Below, in pieces: positions 51,017-59,774 of a stretch of DNA of 64,000 bases. Position numbers and translations under genes: made by a program. The notes under the pieces were generated by a model that was given only the letters and a program-made list of their open reading frames with translations, was not told the DNA's origin and ran no database searches. This DNA is from Hyphomicrobiales bacterium. Lineage in GTDB: Bacteria > Pseudomonadota > Alphaproteobacteria > Rhizobiales > Aestuariivirgaceae. How positions within the stretch are numbered: the stretch's first letter is position 1; each line of letters opens with the position of its first letter. The stretch is from positions 16,224 to 80,223 of the forward strand of contig JALXCV010000026.1 in NCBI GenBank assembly GCA_026990765.1, read 5' to 3'.

Positions 51017-51924
51017 TGGCACCGGCAGCACCAAAGGGTTTCAGATTATGGCTCACCGGCATGCGTCCGCGCACCTTGACCATTGCTGCCAGCCCGGTAA
51101 TCATGGGGGCCGGACTGGCCTTTTATGATATTGGCGCGCTTGACTGGCCGGTATTGCTTGTCACCATGTTTTGCGCCATGGCAATTCAGGCCGGAACCAA
51201 TCTTTATAATGATGCAGCCGACACATTAAGTGGCAATGACAAACCGGGAAGGCCGGGACCAGCAAGGCTGACGGCAATGGGCTGGGCAAAGCCTGGTGAT
51301 GTCAAGCTGGCCGCCCTTGTTTGTTTTGGACTTGCAGCACTGGGCGGGGTGTATCTGGTATGGGTCGGGGGCTGGCCAATATTGATTATCGGCCTGTTAT
51401 CCATTATTTGCGGTTATGCCTATTCTGCCGGACCGGCACCACTTTCACATACACCGCTTAGCGAGTTGTTCGTTATTGTGTTTTTTGGAGTTTCAGCCGT
51501 TGGTGGCACCTATTTTCTGCAAGCGGGTATCTTTACTGCAAATGCAATTGTGGCCGGTATCTCCATTGGACTGTTTGCTGCCGGGGTGCTGATGGTCAAT
51601 AATCATCGTGACCGGGTCAGCGACAGGCTGGCAGGGCGCAAAACACTGGCAATCATGGCCGGGCCAAAATATTCCAGATACACATATGGGGTGCTGGTGG
51701 CACTGCCCTTTTTCATGCAGGGCGTAAATGAAATGATAGCGGGCGGTGCCGGAAACTGGTTGCCATTATTGCCGGCCCCGTTTGGCACCTATCTGATATG
51801 GAAGTTTTTCAAAACCGCAAACCCGCTACAGCAGAACATGTTGCTGGTTCAAACTGCCAAATTGCAATTTGCCTTTGCTGTGCTTTTTGCGCTAGGGCTG
51901 GTGGCACTTAAAATCGGGGCCTGA
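51013..51924 (+). CDS. menA: 1,4-dihydroxy-2-naphthoate polyprenyltransferase-like MenA
   Basis: TGMRPRTLTIAASPVIMGAG; AGTNLYNDAADTLSGNDKPGRPGPARLTA; UbiA fold. Confidence 0.85.
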   Translation: MMAPAAPKGFRLWLTGMRPRTLTIAASPVIMGAGLAFYDIGALDWPVLLVTMFCAMAIQAGTNLYNDAADTLSGNDKPGRPGPARLTAMGWAKPGDVKLAALVCFGLAALGGVYLVWVGGWPILIIGLLSIICGYAYSAGPAPLSHTPLSELFVIVFFGVSAVGGTYFLQAGIFTANAIVAGISIGLFAAGVLMVNNHRDRVSDRLAGRKTLAIMAGPKYSRYTYGVLVALPFFMQGVNEMIAGGAGNWLPLLPAPFGTYLIWKFFKTANPLQQNMLLVQTAKLQFAFAVLFALGLVALKIGA

Positions 51925-51926
51925 TA

Positions 51927-52787
51927 ATGATCGTAAAATTACTGCTGCCAGCCGGTCTGGCATTTATCATGTTTGGAATTGGTCTTACCCTGCAGGTAAG
52001 TGATTTCACCAGTGTGTTCAGGCGTCCAAAAGTAGTGTTGCTGGGGCTGTTCTGCCAGTTGGTTTTACTGCCCTTATTGGCTTTTGGACTTTTGCAACTG
52101 ACCCCGGTTGACCCGGTTCTGGCCGTTGGAATAATGATCCTTGCAGCATCACCGGGTGGAATAACTTCCAATCTTTTGACCCATTTTGCCAGGGGAGATA
52201 CTGCCCTGTCTATCTCGCTGACGGCAATTTCCTCACTGGCCGGGATGATAACAATACCATTGATAGTAGGGTTGTCTTACCAGTATTTCGAGCTGGGTAC
52301 AGCCGGTTCCATGCCGGTATGGAAAATGACAATTGGAGTATTCGTTATCTCCAGCCTGCCGGTTATGGTCGGGGTTGCAACCAACCATTTTAACAGCGGA
52401 CTGGCCCAGCGTATTGAAGCTGTGGCCAGACCCTTGTCGATAGCAGTTTTCGGATTGATCGTTATCGGGGCTTTTGCGTCACAATGGTCAGCCATGATGA
52501 TCAATCTGCCGGTGATCGGGTTGACGGTGATCGGGCTGAACATATCCATTATGGCAGTGGGCTATATGCTGGCTATCTATATGAAAGCTGGAGTTGGTGC
52601 TGCCAGGGCCATCAGTCTTGAAGGTGGATTGCAGAACGGGGCAATCGGCATATTTGTGGCAACGACATTACTGGGCAACAGCCTGTTGGCAGTACCTTCA
52701 ATCACCTATGCCCTGATCATGAATGTCAGTGCTGCGGCCTTCATTCTGATTGCCCAATTCAGTCAGACCTCCCAGAAAAGAATCTGA
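51927..52787 (+). CDS. Bile acid:sodium symporter (BASS) family transporter
   Basis: MFGIGLTLQVSDF; LAASPGGITSNLLTHFARGDTALSISLTAISS. Confidence 0.9.
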   Translation: MIVKLLLPAGLAFIMFGIGLTLQVSDFTSVFRRPKVVLLGLFCQLVLLPLLAFGLLQLTPVDPVLAVGIMILAASPGGITSNLLTHFARGDTALSISLTAISSLAGMITIPLIVGLSYQYFELGTAGSMPVWKMTIGVFVISSLPVMVGVATNHFNSGLAQRIEAVARPLSIAVFGLIVIGAFASQWSAMMINLPVIGLTVIGLNISIMAVGYMLAIYMKAGVGAARAISLEGGLQNGAIGIFVATTLLGNSLLAVPSITYALIMNVSAAAFILIAQFSQTSQKRI

Positions 52788-52849
52788 TCTGGCGATCATG
52801 TGATTGTGAAGAACTGTAACTTGCACACAGATGCAGGCCGATGCCATAT

Positions 52850-52871
52850 GATAACCGAAATTTTGGTTATC
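52850..52871. promoter_or_regulatory. 22-bp near-perfect palindrome upstream of msrAB
   Basis: GATAACCGAAATTTTGGTTATC; ends 23 bp before ATG 52895. Confidence 0.6.
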
Positions 52872-52894
52872 ATCTTGTTCTCAAAGGGATACAT

Positions 52895-54028
52895 ATGAGA
52901 AAATGGTTAGTGGCGGCAATCGCCATAATTGCTGTGGCAGCAATAGTTGTTTTTCTGCAGATCGGTAAAAATGACAAATCAGAACTGATCGCATCTGATC
53001 AGTATAAGGGATATGAAGTTGCCACATTTGCCGGTGGCTGTTTCTGGTGCATTGAGCATGGGTTTGAGAAAGTCCCGGGGGTTGTAGTTGCCATATCAGG
53101 ATTTAGCGGTGGCGATGAGGTTAACCCGTCATATGCAGAAGTGGCGCGCGGATTGACCGGTCATACTGAAACCGTACAGGTCTATTATGACAAGACCAAA
53201 ATCACCTATCAGGGGTTGCTGGCATCTTTCTGGAGAATGATGGACCCTACCGATTCTGGCGGTTCTTTTTATGATCGTGGACCGCAATACCGGCCAATAA
53301 TCTTTGTTCATGACAAACAGCAGCGAAAGCTGGCTGAAGAGGCCCTTGAAAAGCTTGATAAATCCGGGCGCTATGACAAGCCACTGGCGGTTGAAATTAC
53401 TGATTACAAGTCTTTTTATGCTGCCCCGGAATATCATCAGGATTACTCCAGCAAGAACCCGTGGCGTTATACGCTTTACACTAACAGATCCGGGCGGACC
53501 GGTTTTGTGGAGCGTATATGGGGAGATGATCTGAAAGTTGATTATGCCAAATACAAACCGAAAAACAGGGAAAAGCCGAAATATGCAAGACCTGATGATG
53601 AGGAAATCAAAAAAACCTTGAGCCCGTTGCAATATTCGGTAACCCAGCATGAAGATACTGAACCACCATTCAAGAATGAATACTGGAATGAAAAACGTGA
53701 TGGAATTTATGTTGATGTGGTAAGCGGGGAACCACTGTTTTCATCTAAAGACAAATTCAAATCCGGTACTGGCTGGCCAAGTTTTACCCGCCCGATTGAA
53801 GCATCTCAAATTGTCAATAAAATTGACAAGCGTTTATTTACAACAAGGGTTGAGGTGCGCAGCAAAATTGCAGATTCACATCTGGGTCATGTTTTTGATG
53901 ATGGTCCGGCGCCAACCGGAAAACGTTATTGCATCAATTCTGCTTCCCTGCGCTTTATACCGGTCAAGGATATGAAAAAGCTGGGCTATGGCAAATATCT
54001 GGACCAGTTTGTCAAAACCGGCATGTAG
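52895..54028 (+). CDS. msrAB: Membrane-anchored/exported bifunctional methionine sulfoxide reductase MsrA-MsrB
   Basis: N-terminal hydrophobic anchor; [17 protein letters not shown] (MsrA); GTGWPSF...[23 protein letters not shown] (MsrB). Confidence 0.95.
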   Translation: MRKWLVAAIAIIAVAAIVVFLQIGKNDKSELIASDQYKGYEVATFAGGCFWCIEHGFEKVPGVVVAISGFSGGDEVNPSYAEVARGLTGHTETVQVYYDKTKITYQGLLASFWRMMDPTDSGGSFYDRGPQYRPIIFVHDKQQRKLAEEALEKLDKSGRYDKPLAVEITDYKSFYAAPEYHQDYSSKNPWRYTLYTNRSGRTGFVERIWGDDLKVDYAKYKPKNREKPKYARPDDEEIKKTLSPLQYSVTQHEDTEPPFKNEYWNEKRDGIYVDVVSGEPLFSSKDKFKSGTGWPSFTRPIEASQIVNKIDKRLFTTRVEVRSKIADSHLGHVFDDGPAPTGKRYCINSASLRFIPVKDMKKLGYGKYLDQFVKTGM

Positions 54029-54043
54029 ACTTCAAACCACAGA

Positions 54044-55390
54044 TTATAATCCAAGTTTTTTGATCAGCCGATAAGTATTACGCTCACTCATGCCCAAAGC
54101 CCTGGCAACCTCATGCCGGTTGCCGGAGTGGGATTTGAGCAGATATTCCAGATAATAATTTCTGAATTCCTCCAATGTCGGTTCATGGTCAAAAGAAAAA
54201 TCTACAGCAGATGAACCGCCCCTTGAGCTGTCCTGCAAGGATATGTGTTCCGTATTTATCCTTGATGATTTGCCCGAAACCAGAATCGCACGTTCAATAA
54301 CATTGCGCAATTCGCGAATATTGCCCGGCCATGAATAACCGGTCAGGGCTTTAAGGGTCTTGGGAGAAAACTCCTTTTTGACATTTCGCAGAAATTTTCT
54401 GGTTTCCAGGAAATATTGGGCAATCGGCTTGATATCATCGCGGCGGTCACGCAAGGGGGGTACATCGATACAAAAAGCAGACAGGCGATAATAAAGATCG
54501 GATCTGAACTCTCCATTATCGGACATTTCTTTCAGTGACCGGTTGGTAGCAGCAACAAACCTGACATTGGATGTAAGGTCGCGGGTGCCACCCAGACGGC
54601 GAAACTTGCCGGTTTCCAGCACCCGCAGCAATTTGGCCTGAATGGAAGGGGTGATCTCACCTATTTCATCAAGGAATACTGTTCCGTTTTCCGCAACCTC
54701 GATCAGACCTTCCTTCTTTTTGTCAGCCCCGGTAAAAGCACCGCGTTCATGGCCGAATAATTCAGATTCAAACAGATTTTCCTGCAAGGTACAACAATCA
54801 ATTGCCACTATGTGATTTTCAGCCCGTGGCGAGCGCGAGTGGATAGCCTGGGCAACCAGTTCCTTGCCGGTGCCGCTCTCTCCTTGCACCAGTACTGTAG
54901 TATCAGCTGGTGCAACCATGTCAATCAACTCCAGCACCTGCTGAAAAACCTTGCTGTTGCCTATCATTTTCGGGCCGGTTGCCGGGCGGGCCTGATCCTG
55001 CCAATATTGAGCATCACGGCGAAGTGCCGCATTTTCCAGAGCTTTTTTAACAGCCAGTTCAAGTGAATGTTGTGATACCGGCTTGATAAGATATTCTGCT
55101 GCACCAGCCTTTACCGCCTTTACCGCCTGGCTGATCGAACCATAGGCTGTCAACACAACAATAGGACAGATTTCATGCAGTTCCAGCAGGAATTCCATAC
55201 CTTTGGTATCAGGCAGGCGCATATCCAGAATAAGCAGTGACGGCTCAAAATCTTCAAGCAGTTGCAAAGCCTCAGCCCGCGAACCGGCGCCATGGGCATC
55301 ATAACCCAGCCTGCCCAACTGTTCACATAACAGCCGGTTCAGGGTTTTGTCATCTTCCACAACAAGTATATGTTTTGGCTTCTGGTTCAT
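54044..55390 (-). CDS. NtrC-family sigma54-dependent response regulator
   Basis: Receiver; GESGTGKELVAQAIH; ELFGHERGAFTGADKKKEG; Fis-type HTH. Confidence 0.95.
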   Translation of the reverse strand: MNQKPKHILVVEDDKTLNRLLCEQLGRLGYDAHGAGSRAEALQLLEDFEPSLLILDMRLPDTKGMEFLLELHEICPIVVLTAYGSISQAVKAVKAGAAEYLIKPVSQHSLELAVKKALENAALRRDAQYWQDQARPATGPKMIGNSKVFQQVLELIDMVAPADTTVLVQGESGTGKELVAQAIHSRSPRAENHIVAIDCCTLQENLFESELFGHERGAFTGADKKKEGLIEVAENGTVFLDEIGEITPSIQAKLLRVLETGKFRRLGGTRDLTSNVRFVAATNRSLKEMSDNGEFRSDLYYRLSAFCIDVPPLRDRRDDIKPIAQYFLETRKFLRNVKKEFSPKTLKALTGYSWPGNIRELRNVIERAILVSGKSSRINTEHISLQDSSRGGSSAVDFSFDHEPTLEEFRNYYLEYLLKSHSGNRHEVARALGMSERNTYRLIKKLGL

Positions 55391-55401
55391 TTTTCTACCT
55401 G

Positions 55402-57276
55402 TCAGATATCTGCCGTCGGTAACAGGCATGTAAAACATGTGCCTTCACCAACCTTGCTGGTTACAGAAATTGATCCGTTAAACCGGTCAATGATTGCCTT
55501 GCAAATAGACAGGCCAAGTCCGCGCCCATCATTCGAATCGGCCCTTTTCGTCCAGAATGGAAGGAATATTTTATCCAGATTTGACTTGGGAATACCGATA
55601 CCATTGTCAATGAATGACAATTCAATATTTGCAGCTTTCCGCCTGCCGGTAATTTTCAGCACCCCGCCATTCGGCATTGCATGGAAAGCATTCTGGGTCA
55701 GGTTTACCACTATCATGCGCATGTCACTGTCAGATGCCAGCACACGCAAATTATCATCAAGATCAATTTCAACTGATACCCTTACCTGGCTTGCCTGATA
55801 TGACAGCAGTGAAATAACATCTTTCACAAGCTGGGAGATGTCCACCAGCATGGATTCATTGTCTGGTGGTTCAGACAACATCATCAGCCCGTCAGTGACT
55901 TTCAGGCATTTGGCAATTTCTGCTTCGGCAATTTCAAAATATTCAAGGCTGGCCTGACAATTGTCACTTGCTTCCAGTTCCTGCTGGATTGTCTGTAAAG
56001 CCAACTGGATGGATGAAAGCGGGTTGTGGATTTCATGTGCCACTCCGGTTGCAAGCTGACCAATCTCTGACAGTCTTTGTTCCTGTGATATCTTGGCCTG
56101 TTCGGCCAGATCGCGGATCGATTCAATGATGCAGGGTGTCTGTTTGCCGTTAATCTCAAGATTAACTCTGGCAGCTGATATTTCGACAAACAACTCACCA
56201 CCATCGGCCTGAATATGCTGGTGACGACATTTGAGTGTTGAACTGCCTGATTTGGCCAACTCGACAACCGGGCATGAAATCAGGGTCACCGGACAAGGTT
56301 CTTTGCGGCCATGACTGGAAGCAAAGCATTTGGTTCCTATCACCTTGTCCATTTGCATGCTGATCTGGCGGCAATAGGCCCGATTGGCCTTTATGATATT
56401 AAAATCTGCATCAATTACCCGAACCCCGTCTGGTATTGAGTCAATAACTTTCTGCAAAAAATGTTCGGCAGCATTAAGGCCGTCAAGGGTCCGGCTTAAC
56501 CGCCCCGCCATCTGGTCAAAGCTTTTGCCAAGGCCGGATATCTCATCAATACCATCAAGGTGGGCGCGGGCATCAAGATTGCCACTTGCCAGTTGCAGTG
56601 ACGAATGGCGAAGCGTCAATAGTCGTGACAGAACCAGCCTGTTTAATGCTACCCAGATACCAAGACCGGTAATGAACAGAACCAGAAAACCGAATCCTGC
56701 CAGTATCAAAGCGCTTTTCAGCGATTCACTTTTAATACTGGCAGCATCATAATCAACCACCAGCAAGCCATTGACCGGATTATACTTGGCATCACCATGA
56801 CACTCCTTGCATGGTGGTTTATTGTGAACCGGATTTACCGAACGTAATAATTCAATATCTCTGGAGTTGGTAAAAAACCGGGTTTGCTGTTTTCTGGTTT
56901 TAAGAGCATCGCTTACTTCCTTGCGATTGATCTGCTTTCCCAGACGCGATGGATCTGATGAGAATCTGATCTGCATGGTGGGATTGACAATCATTACCGA
57001 GGAAATCCCCTTTTGCTCTCCCAGCCTGTCAACAATTTCCCGCAAGCCTGGAATATCACGCTTGAGCATGGCATTTTCCAGCGACACTTGCAGCAGCCGG
57101 TTGACCTGCAATGAGGCCCGGGTATGTTCAGCTACCAGGCGGTTTTTATAAAACCCGACCACCATCAGACCGAATGCAACAGATGTTACAAGCAGGATTG
57201 ACACAAGAATAAAAATAAACTTGCGTTGCAATCGAGAGTTCAGCCAATTCATGAATTTGTCAGCAACAGTTTTCAT
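55402..57276 (-). CDS. Sensor histidine kinase with periplasmic CxxCH (heme c-type) motif, HAMP and Cys-rich PAS
   Basis: HNKPPCKECHGDAKYN between two TMs; GVAHEIHNPLSSIQLAL; NDGRGLGLSICKAI; ATG 57276 overlaps upstream stop. Confidence 0.92.
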   Translation of the reverse strand: MKTVADKFMNWLNSRLQRKFIFILVSILLVTSVAFGLMVVGFYKNRLVAEHTRASLQVNRLLQVSLENAMLKRDIPGLREIVDRLGEQKGISSVMIVNPTMQIRFSSDPSRLGKQINRKEVSDALKTRKQQTRFFTNSRDIELLRSVNPVHNKPPCKECHGDAKYNPVNGLLVVDYDAASIKSESLKSALILAGFGFLVLFITGLGIWVALNRLVLSRLLTLRHSSLQLASGNLDARAHLDGIDEISGLGKSFDQMAGRLSRTLDGLNAAEHFLQKVIDSIPDGVRVIDADFNIIKANRAYCRQISMQMDKVIGTKCFASSHGRKEPCPVTLISCPVVELAKSGSSTLKCRHQHIQADGGELFVEISAARVNLEINGKQTPCIIESIRDLAEQAKISQEQRLSEIGQLATGVAHEIHNPLSSIQLALQTIQQELEASDNCQASLEYFEIAEAEIAKCLKVTDGLMMLSEPPDNESMLVDISQLVKDVISLLSYQASQVRVSVEIDLDDNLRVLASDSDMRMIVVNLTQNAFHAMPNGGVLKITGRRKAANIELSFIDNGIGIPKSNLDKIFLPFWTKRADSNDGRGLGLSICKAIIDRFNGSISVTSKVGEGTCFTCLLPTADI

Positions 57277-58304
57277 TCCAGAACCTGAAACAGTTTTTTG
57301 TGATGATCTGTTTTTGAGCAAATCCGGCATAGCTGGCTGTTTGCGCTCCCCGATTGTGGAACATGGAAACGTGTTCCGCATATTGTGCAATCATTTACCA
57401 TCAGTGACACAGGGTCAATGTGGTATAAGGACATATGGCTGATATTTATCGCCCCGGTATCACAAATATCCAGACAAAGATTACATCCGGTGCAGTTTTG
57501 GGGAATTGTTCTGTATGACAGGGAGCGGTCATCGTCACTTGTGATGATGATGGCGTCTTCAGGACAGATATTTACACATGAATCACAACCATTGCACAAA
57601 GTAGCGTCAATCGATGCAAAAGCTGGATACATGACTTGTGTATCACCATCAACAGGGGTGAGGAACTGTTGCAACGCGGCTGGCGGGTTTGTTTCAGGTT
57701 CTTCAGGTGAGTGTGGAATGGCCCGGCGCAGAAATGCCCGGCGTGAAGCATTTTCAAGTACCGGCTTTTTGGGCCAGTCAATATTTTTGACTCGATATAT
57801 TTTTAGCAAATCTGTCTGGCGGCTTTGCGCCAGCTGATTGAACCTGTCCAGATGATCATCAATGGTTGCTGATCCGGCCAGGTCACAGGTTTCACAATCT
57901 TCAGTCATTACAAGCAGCTGTCTGACGCCCTTTAGATACAAGGATGCCAGTTGTTCGATACCTTGTGAATGTACACAGGAAAGCTCTGCATCCGGATTCT
58001 TGTTTCTGCAAACCAGCAGCGCCTGTTTTGTCTTTTCTTGTGAGGATTTGCCATCCGGGTCGGTTCTGATCGGCACTGAGAGGGTAAAACTGATGGCATT
58101 TTGCATGCAGGCCGGCTGGCACTGACCACAGCCGGTGCAAGCTTGTTCATCAATGCCAAACAGCTCATCATCCATGATCAGGGCGTTAAAGTGACAGGCA
58201 TCTATACAGGCTGAACAACTGGCAACAACGCTCAGTGAGTGAACGCAGGCACTGCCATTTATTTCAGGCAGGGCTAAGGCTTGGGTAGTTTGAGTTTTCA
58301 TCAC
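57273..58304 (-). CDS. Polyferredoxin-like 4Fe-4S protein with C-terminal CxxC-type motif
   Basis: CSACIDACHFNAL, CTGCGQCQPACMQNAI, CNGCDSCVNICPEDAI, CTGCNLCLDICDTGAI, CTIC...CRIC. Confidence 0.88.
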   Translation of the reverse strand: MMKTQTTQALALPEINGSACVHSLSVVASCSACIDACHFNALIMDDELFGIDEQACTGCGQCQPACMQNAISFTLSVPIRTDPDGKSSQEKTKQALLVCRNKNPDAELSCVHSQGIEQLASLYLKGVRQLLVMTEDCETCDLAGSATIDDHLDRFNQLAQSRQTDLLKIYRVKNIDWPKKPVLENASRRAFLRRAIPHSPEEPETNPPAALQQFLTPVDGDTQVMYPAFASIDATLCNGCDSCVNICPEDAIIITSDDDRSLSYRTIPQNCTGCNLCLDICDTGAINISHMSLYHIDPVSLMVNDCTICGTRFHVPQSGSANSQLCRICSKTDHHKKLFQVLE

Positions 58305-58321
58305 TGCCCTTATACCAGTTT

Positions 58322-59083
58322 CTACCAGCTTTCACTAATTCCGGGCATATATGGGCGATCTATTTCTGCATCATAGAGTGTAGTCAGATCTTCATTTGAA
58401 GCTTCTGGTTCCTCAACCGGTCGTTCAATTCCGGTTATATCCTCAAGCAGATCACGCAGTTCCTGCATGAAGCCATTTGTCAGCAGGGCAGATGCAATAT
58501 AAAAGGATGCTGTTGGTCGCCTGGCCACCAGTTCGGCAAAATCCGGTAACCAGCTTAACAGGTGCTTGTCAAGAAAATACACCATATCCAATGCAGCATT
58601 CACAGTTCCCAACTGGCATAAATGCTGAACAAATTGCAGCTCACATACAAGATGATCATCCGGGCGAATACGCCAGTTTTCAACCTTGATACCATAATGA
58701 TCATATAATTCGCGCACATCAAACATTGGCTGCTGGCGTTCGAGATGTTCATCTGTCAGCCACACAGAACCGGTTGTGCCTATCGAATAATTATGGGTCA
58801 GATAGATATCTGTATATTCTGCGGCCAGTGTATCAATAGTTTCTTCATCAATCGGTGTGGGCAGATCGGCAAGTGAGGCTTCAAGTGCCCGAACCGCTTT
58901 GCTTGCAAGCTCTGTTTCAACCAGTTCTGCCATCCAGACAAGCACCTTTTCCTCACGCAAGCCATTGAGCAGTTCTGCATCAGCTTCACGATCATGCAGC
59001 CTGGCAAGCACACTGATAAATTCAGCGGCCTGTTCAAGCTGCACGCGTCTGTCTTTGTTCAAAAGACCTTTATCATCAGCCGC
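58322..59083 (-). CDS. TorD/DmsD-like molybdoenzyme chaperone
   Basis: All-alpha TorD-type sequence (LAAEYTDIYLTHNYSIGTTGSVWLTDEHLERQQPMFDVRELYDHYGI); adjacent to molybdoenzyme. Confidence 0.85.
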   Translation of the reverse strand, partial: AADDKGLLNKDRRVQLEQAAEFISVLARLHDREADAELLNGLREEKVLVWMAELVETELASKAVRALEASLADLPTPIDEETIDTLAAEYTDIYLTHNYSIGTTGSVWLTDEHLERQQPMFDVRELYDHYGIKVENWRIRPDDHLVCELQFVQHLCQLGTVNAALDMVYFLDKHLLSWLPDFAELVARRPTASFYIASALLTNGFMQELRDLLEDITGIERPVEEPEASNEDLTTLYDAEIDRPYMPGISESW

Positions 59084-59750
59084 CATTTTCAACCGCACCC
59101 TTGGAATGGGGAACAAACACAATTGACGGATTGGTCAGTTCAGGATCAGCCATTGATTTAACCTGACGGACTACACGTTCATTGGGACCGCGAGCCTTGG
59201 TTTCATATTTGCCTTCACGCAACTGGTCAATTGGCCCCACATCCAGCACACGCATCATGCAGGCCATTACACAATATGGCTTGCGACCAGCCTCAATCTC
59301 ATCAACGCACATATTGCATTTCTGCACAATGTTATCAATTGGATTGAACTGGGGAGCGCCAAACGGGCAGGCAGCTTCACAACGCCGGCAGCCAATGCAA
59401 AGTGTTGAATCAATGTCAACAATGCCGTTTTCCTTGTGCTTGAAGATAGCACCGGTCGGGCAGGTTGGCAGACAGGCCGGTTCCGAGCAATGATTGCAGG
59501 ACATGTTGATTTTGAAGGCAAACACTTCAGGAAAGGTGCCACCTTCAATATACTGCACCCTTCTAAAGCGCGGTCCAGCTGGCAGTCCGTTCTTGTCCTT
59601 GCATGCCATTTCACAGGCACGACAACCTATACAGTCAACATTATTGTGGATAAATCCAAGCTGCATTTCCGGTACTACCGGTGTGTAGGTCTCGCGTTTG
59701 CGTTTCCTGATTGCTGCCTTGATTTTGGTTTTGTCGATTTCTTGAGCCAT
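59076..59750 (-). CDS. DmsB/NrfC-like 4Fe-4S electron transfer subunit
   Basis: CIGCRACEMACKDKN, CNHCSEPACLPTCPTGAI, CIGCRRCEAACPFGAPQ. Confidence 0.94.
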   Translation of the reverse strand: MAQEIDKTKIKAAIRKRKRETYTPVVPEMQLGFIHNNVDCIGCRACEMACKDKNGLPAGPRFRRVQYIEGGTFPEVFAFKINMSCNHCSEPACLPTCPTGAIFKHKENGIVDIDSTLCIGCRRCEAACPFGAPQFNPIDNIVQKCNMCVDEIEAGRKPYCVMACMMRVLDVGPIDQLREGKYETKARGPNERVVRQVKSMADPELTNPSIVFVPHSKGAVENGG

Positions 59751-59774
59751 CTATTCAGATCTCCATCAATGCAA

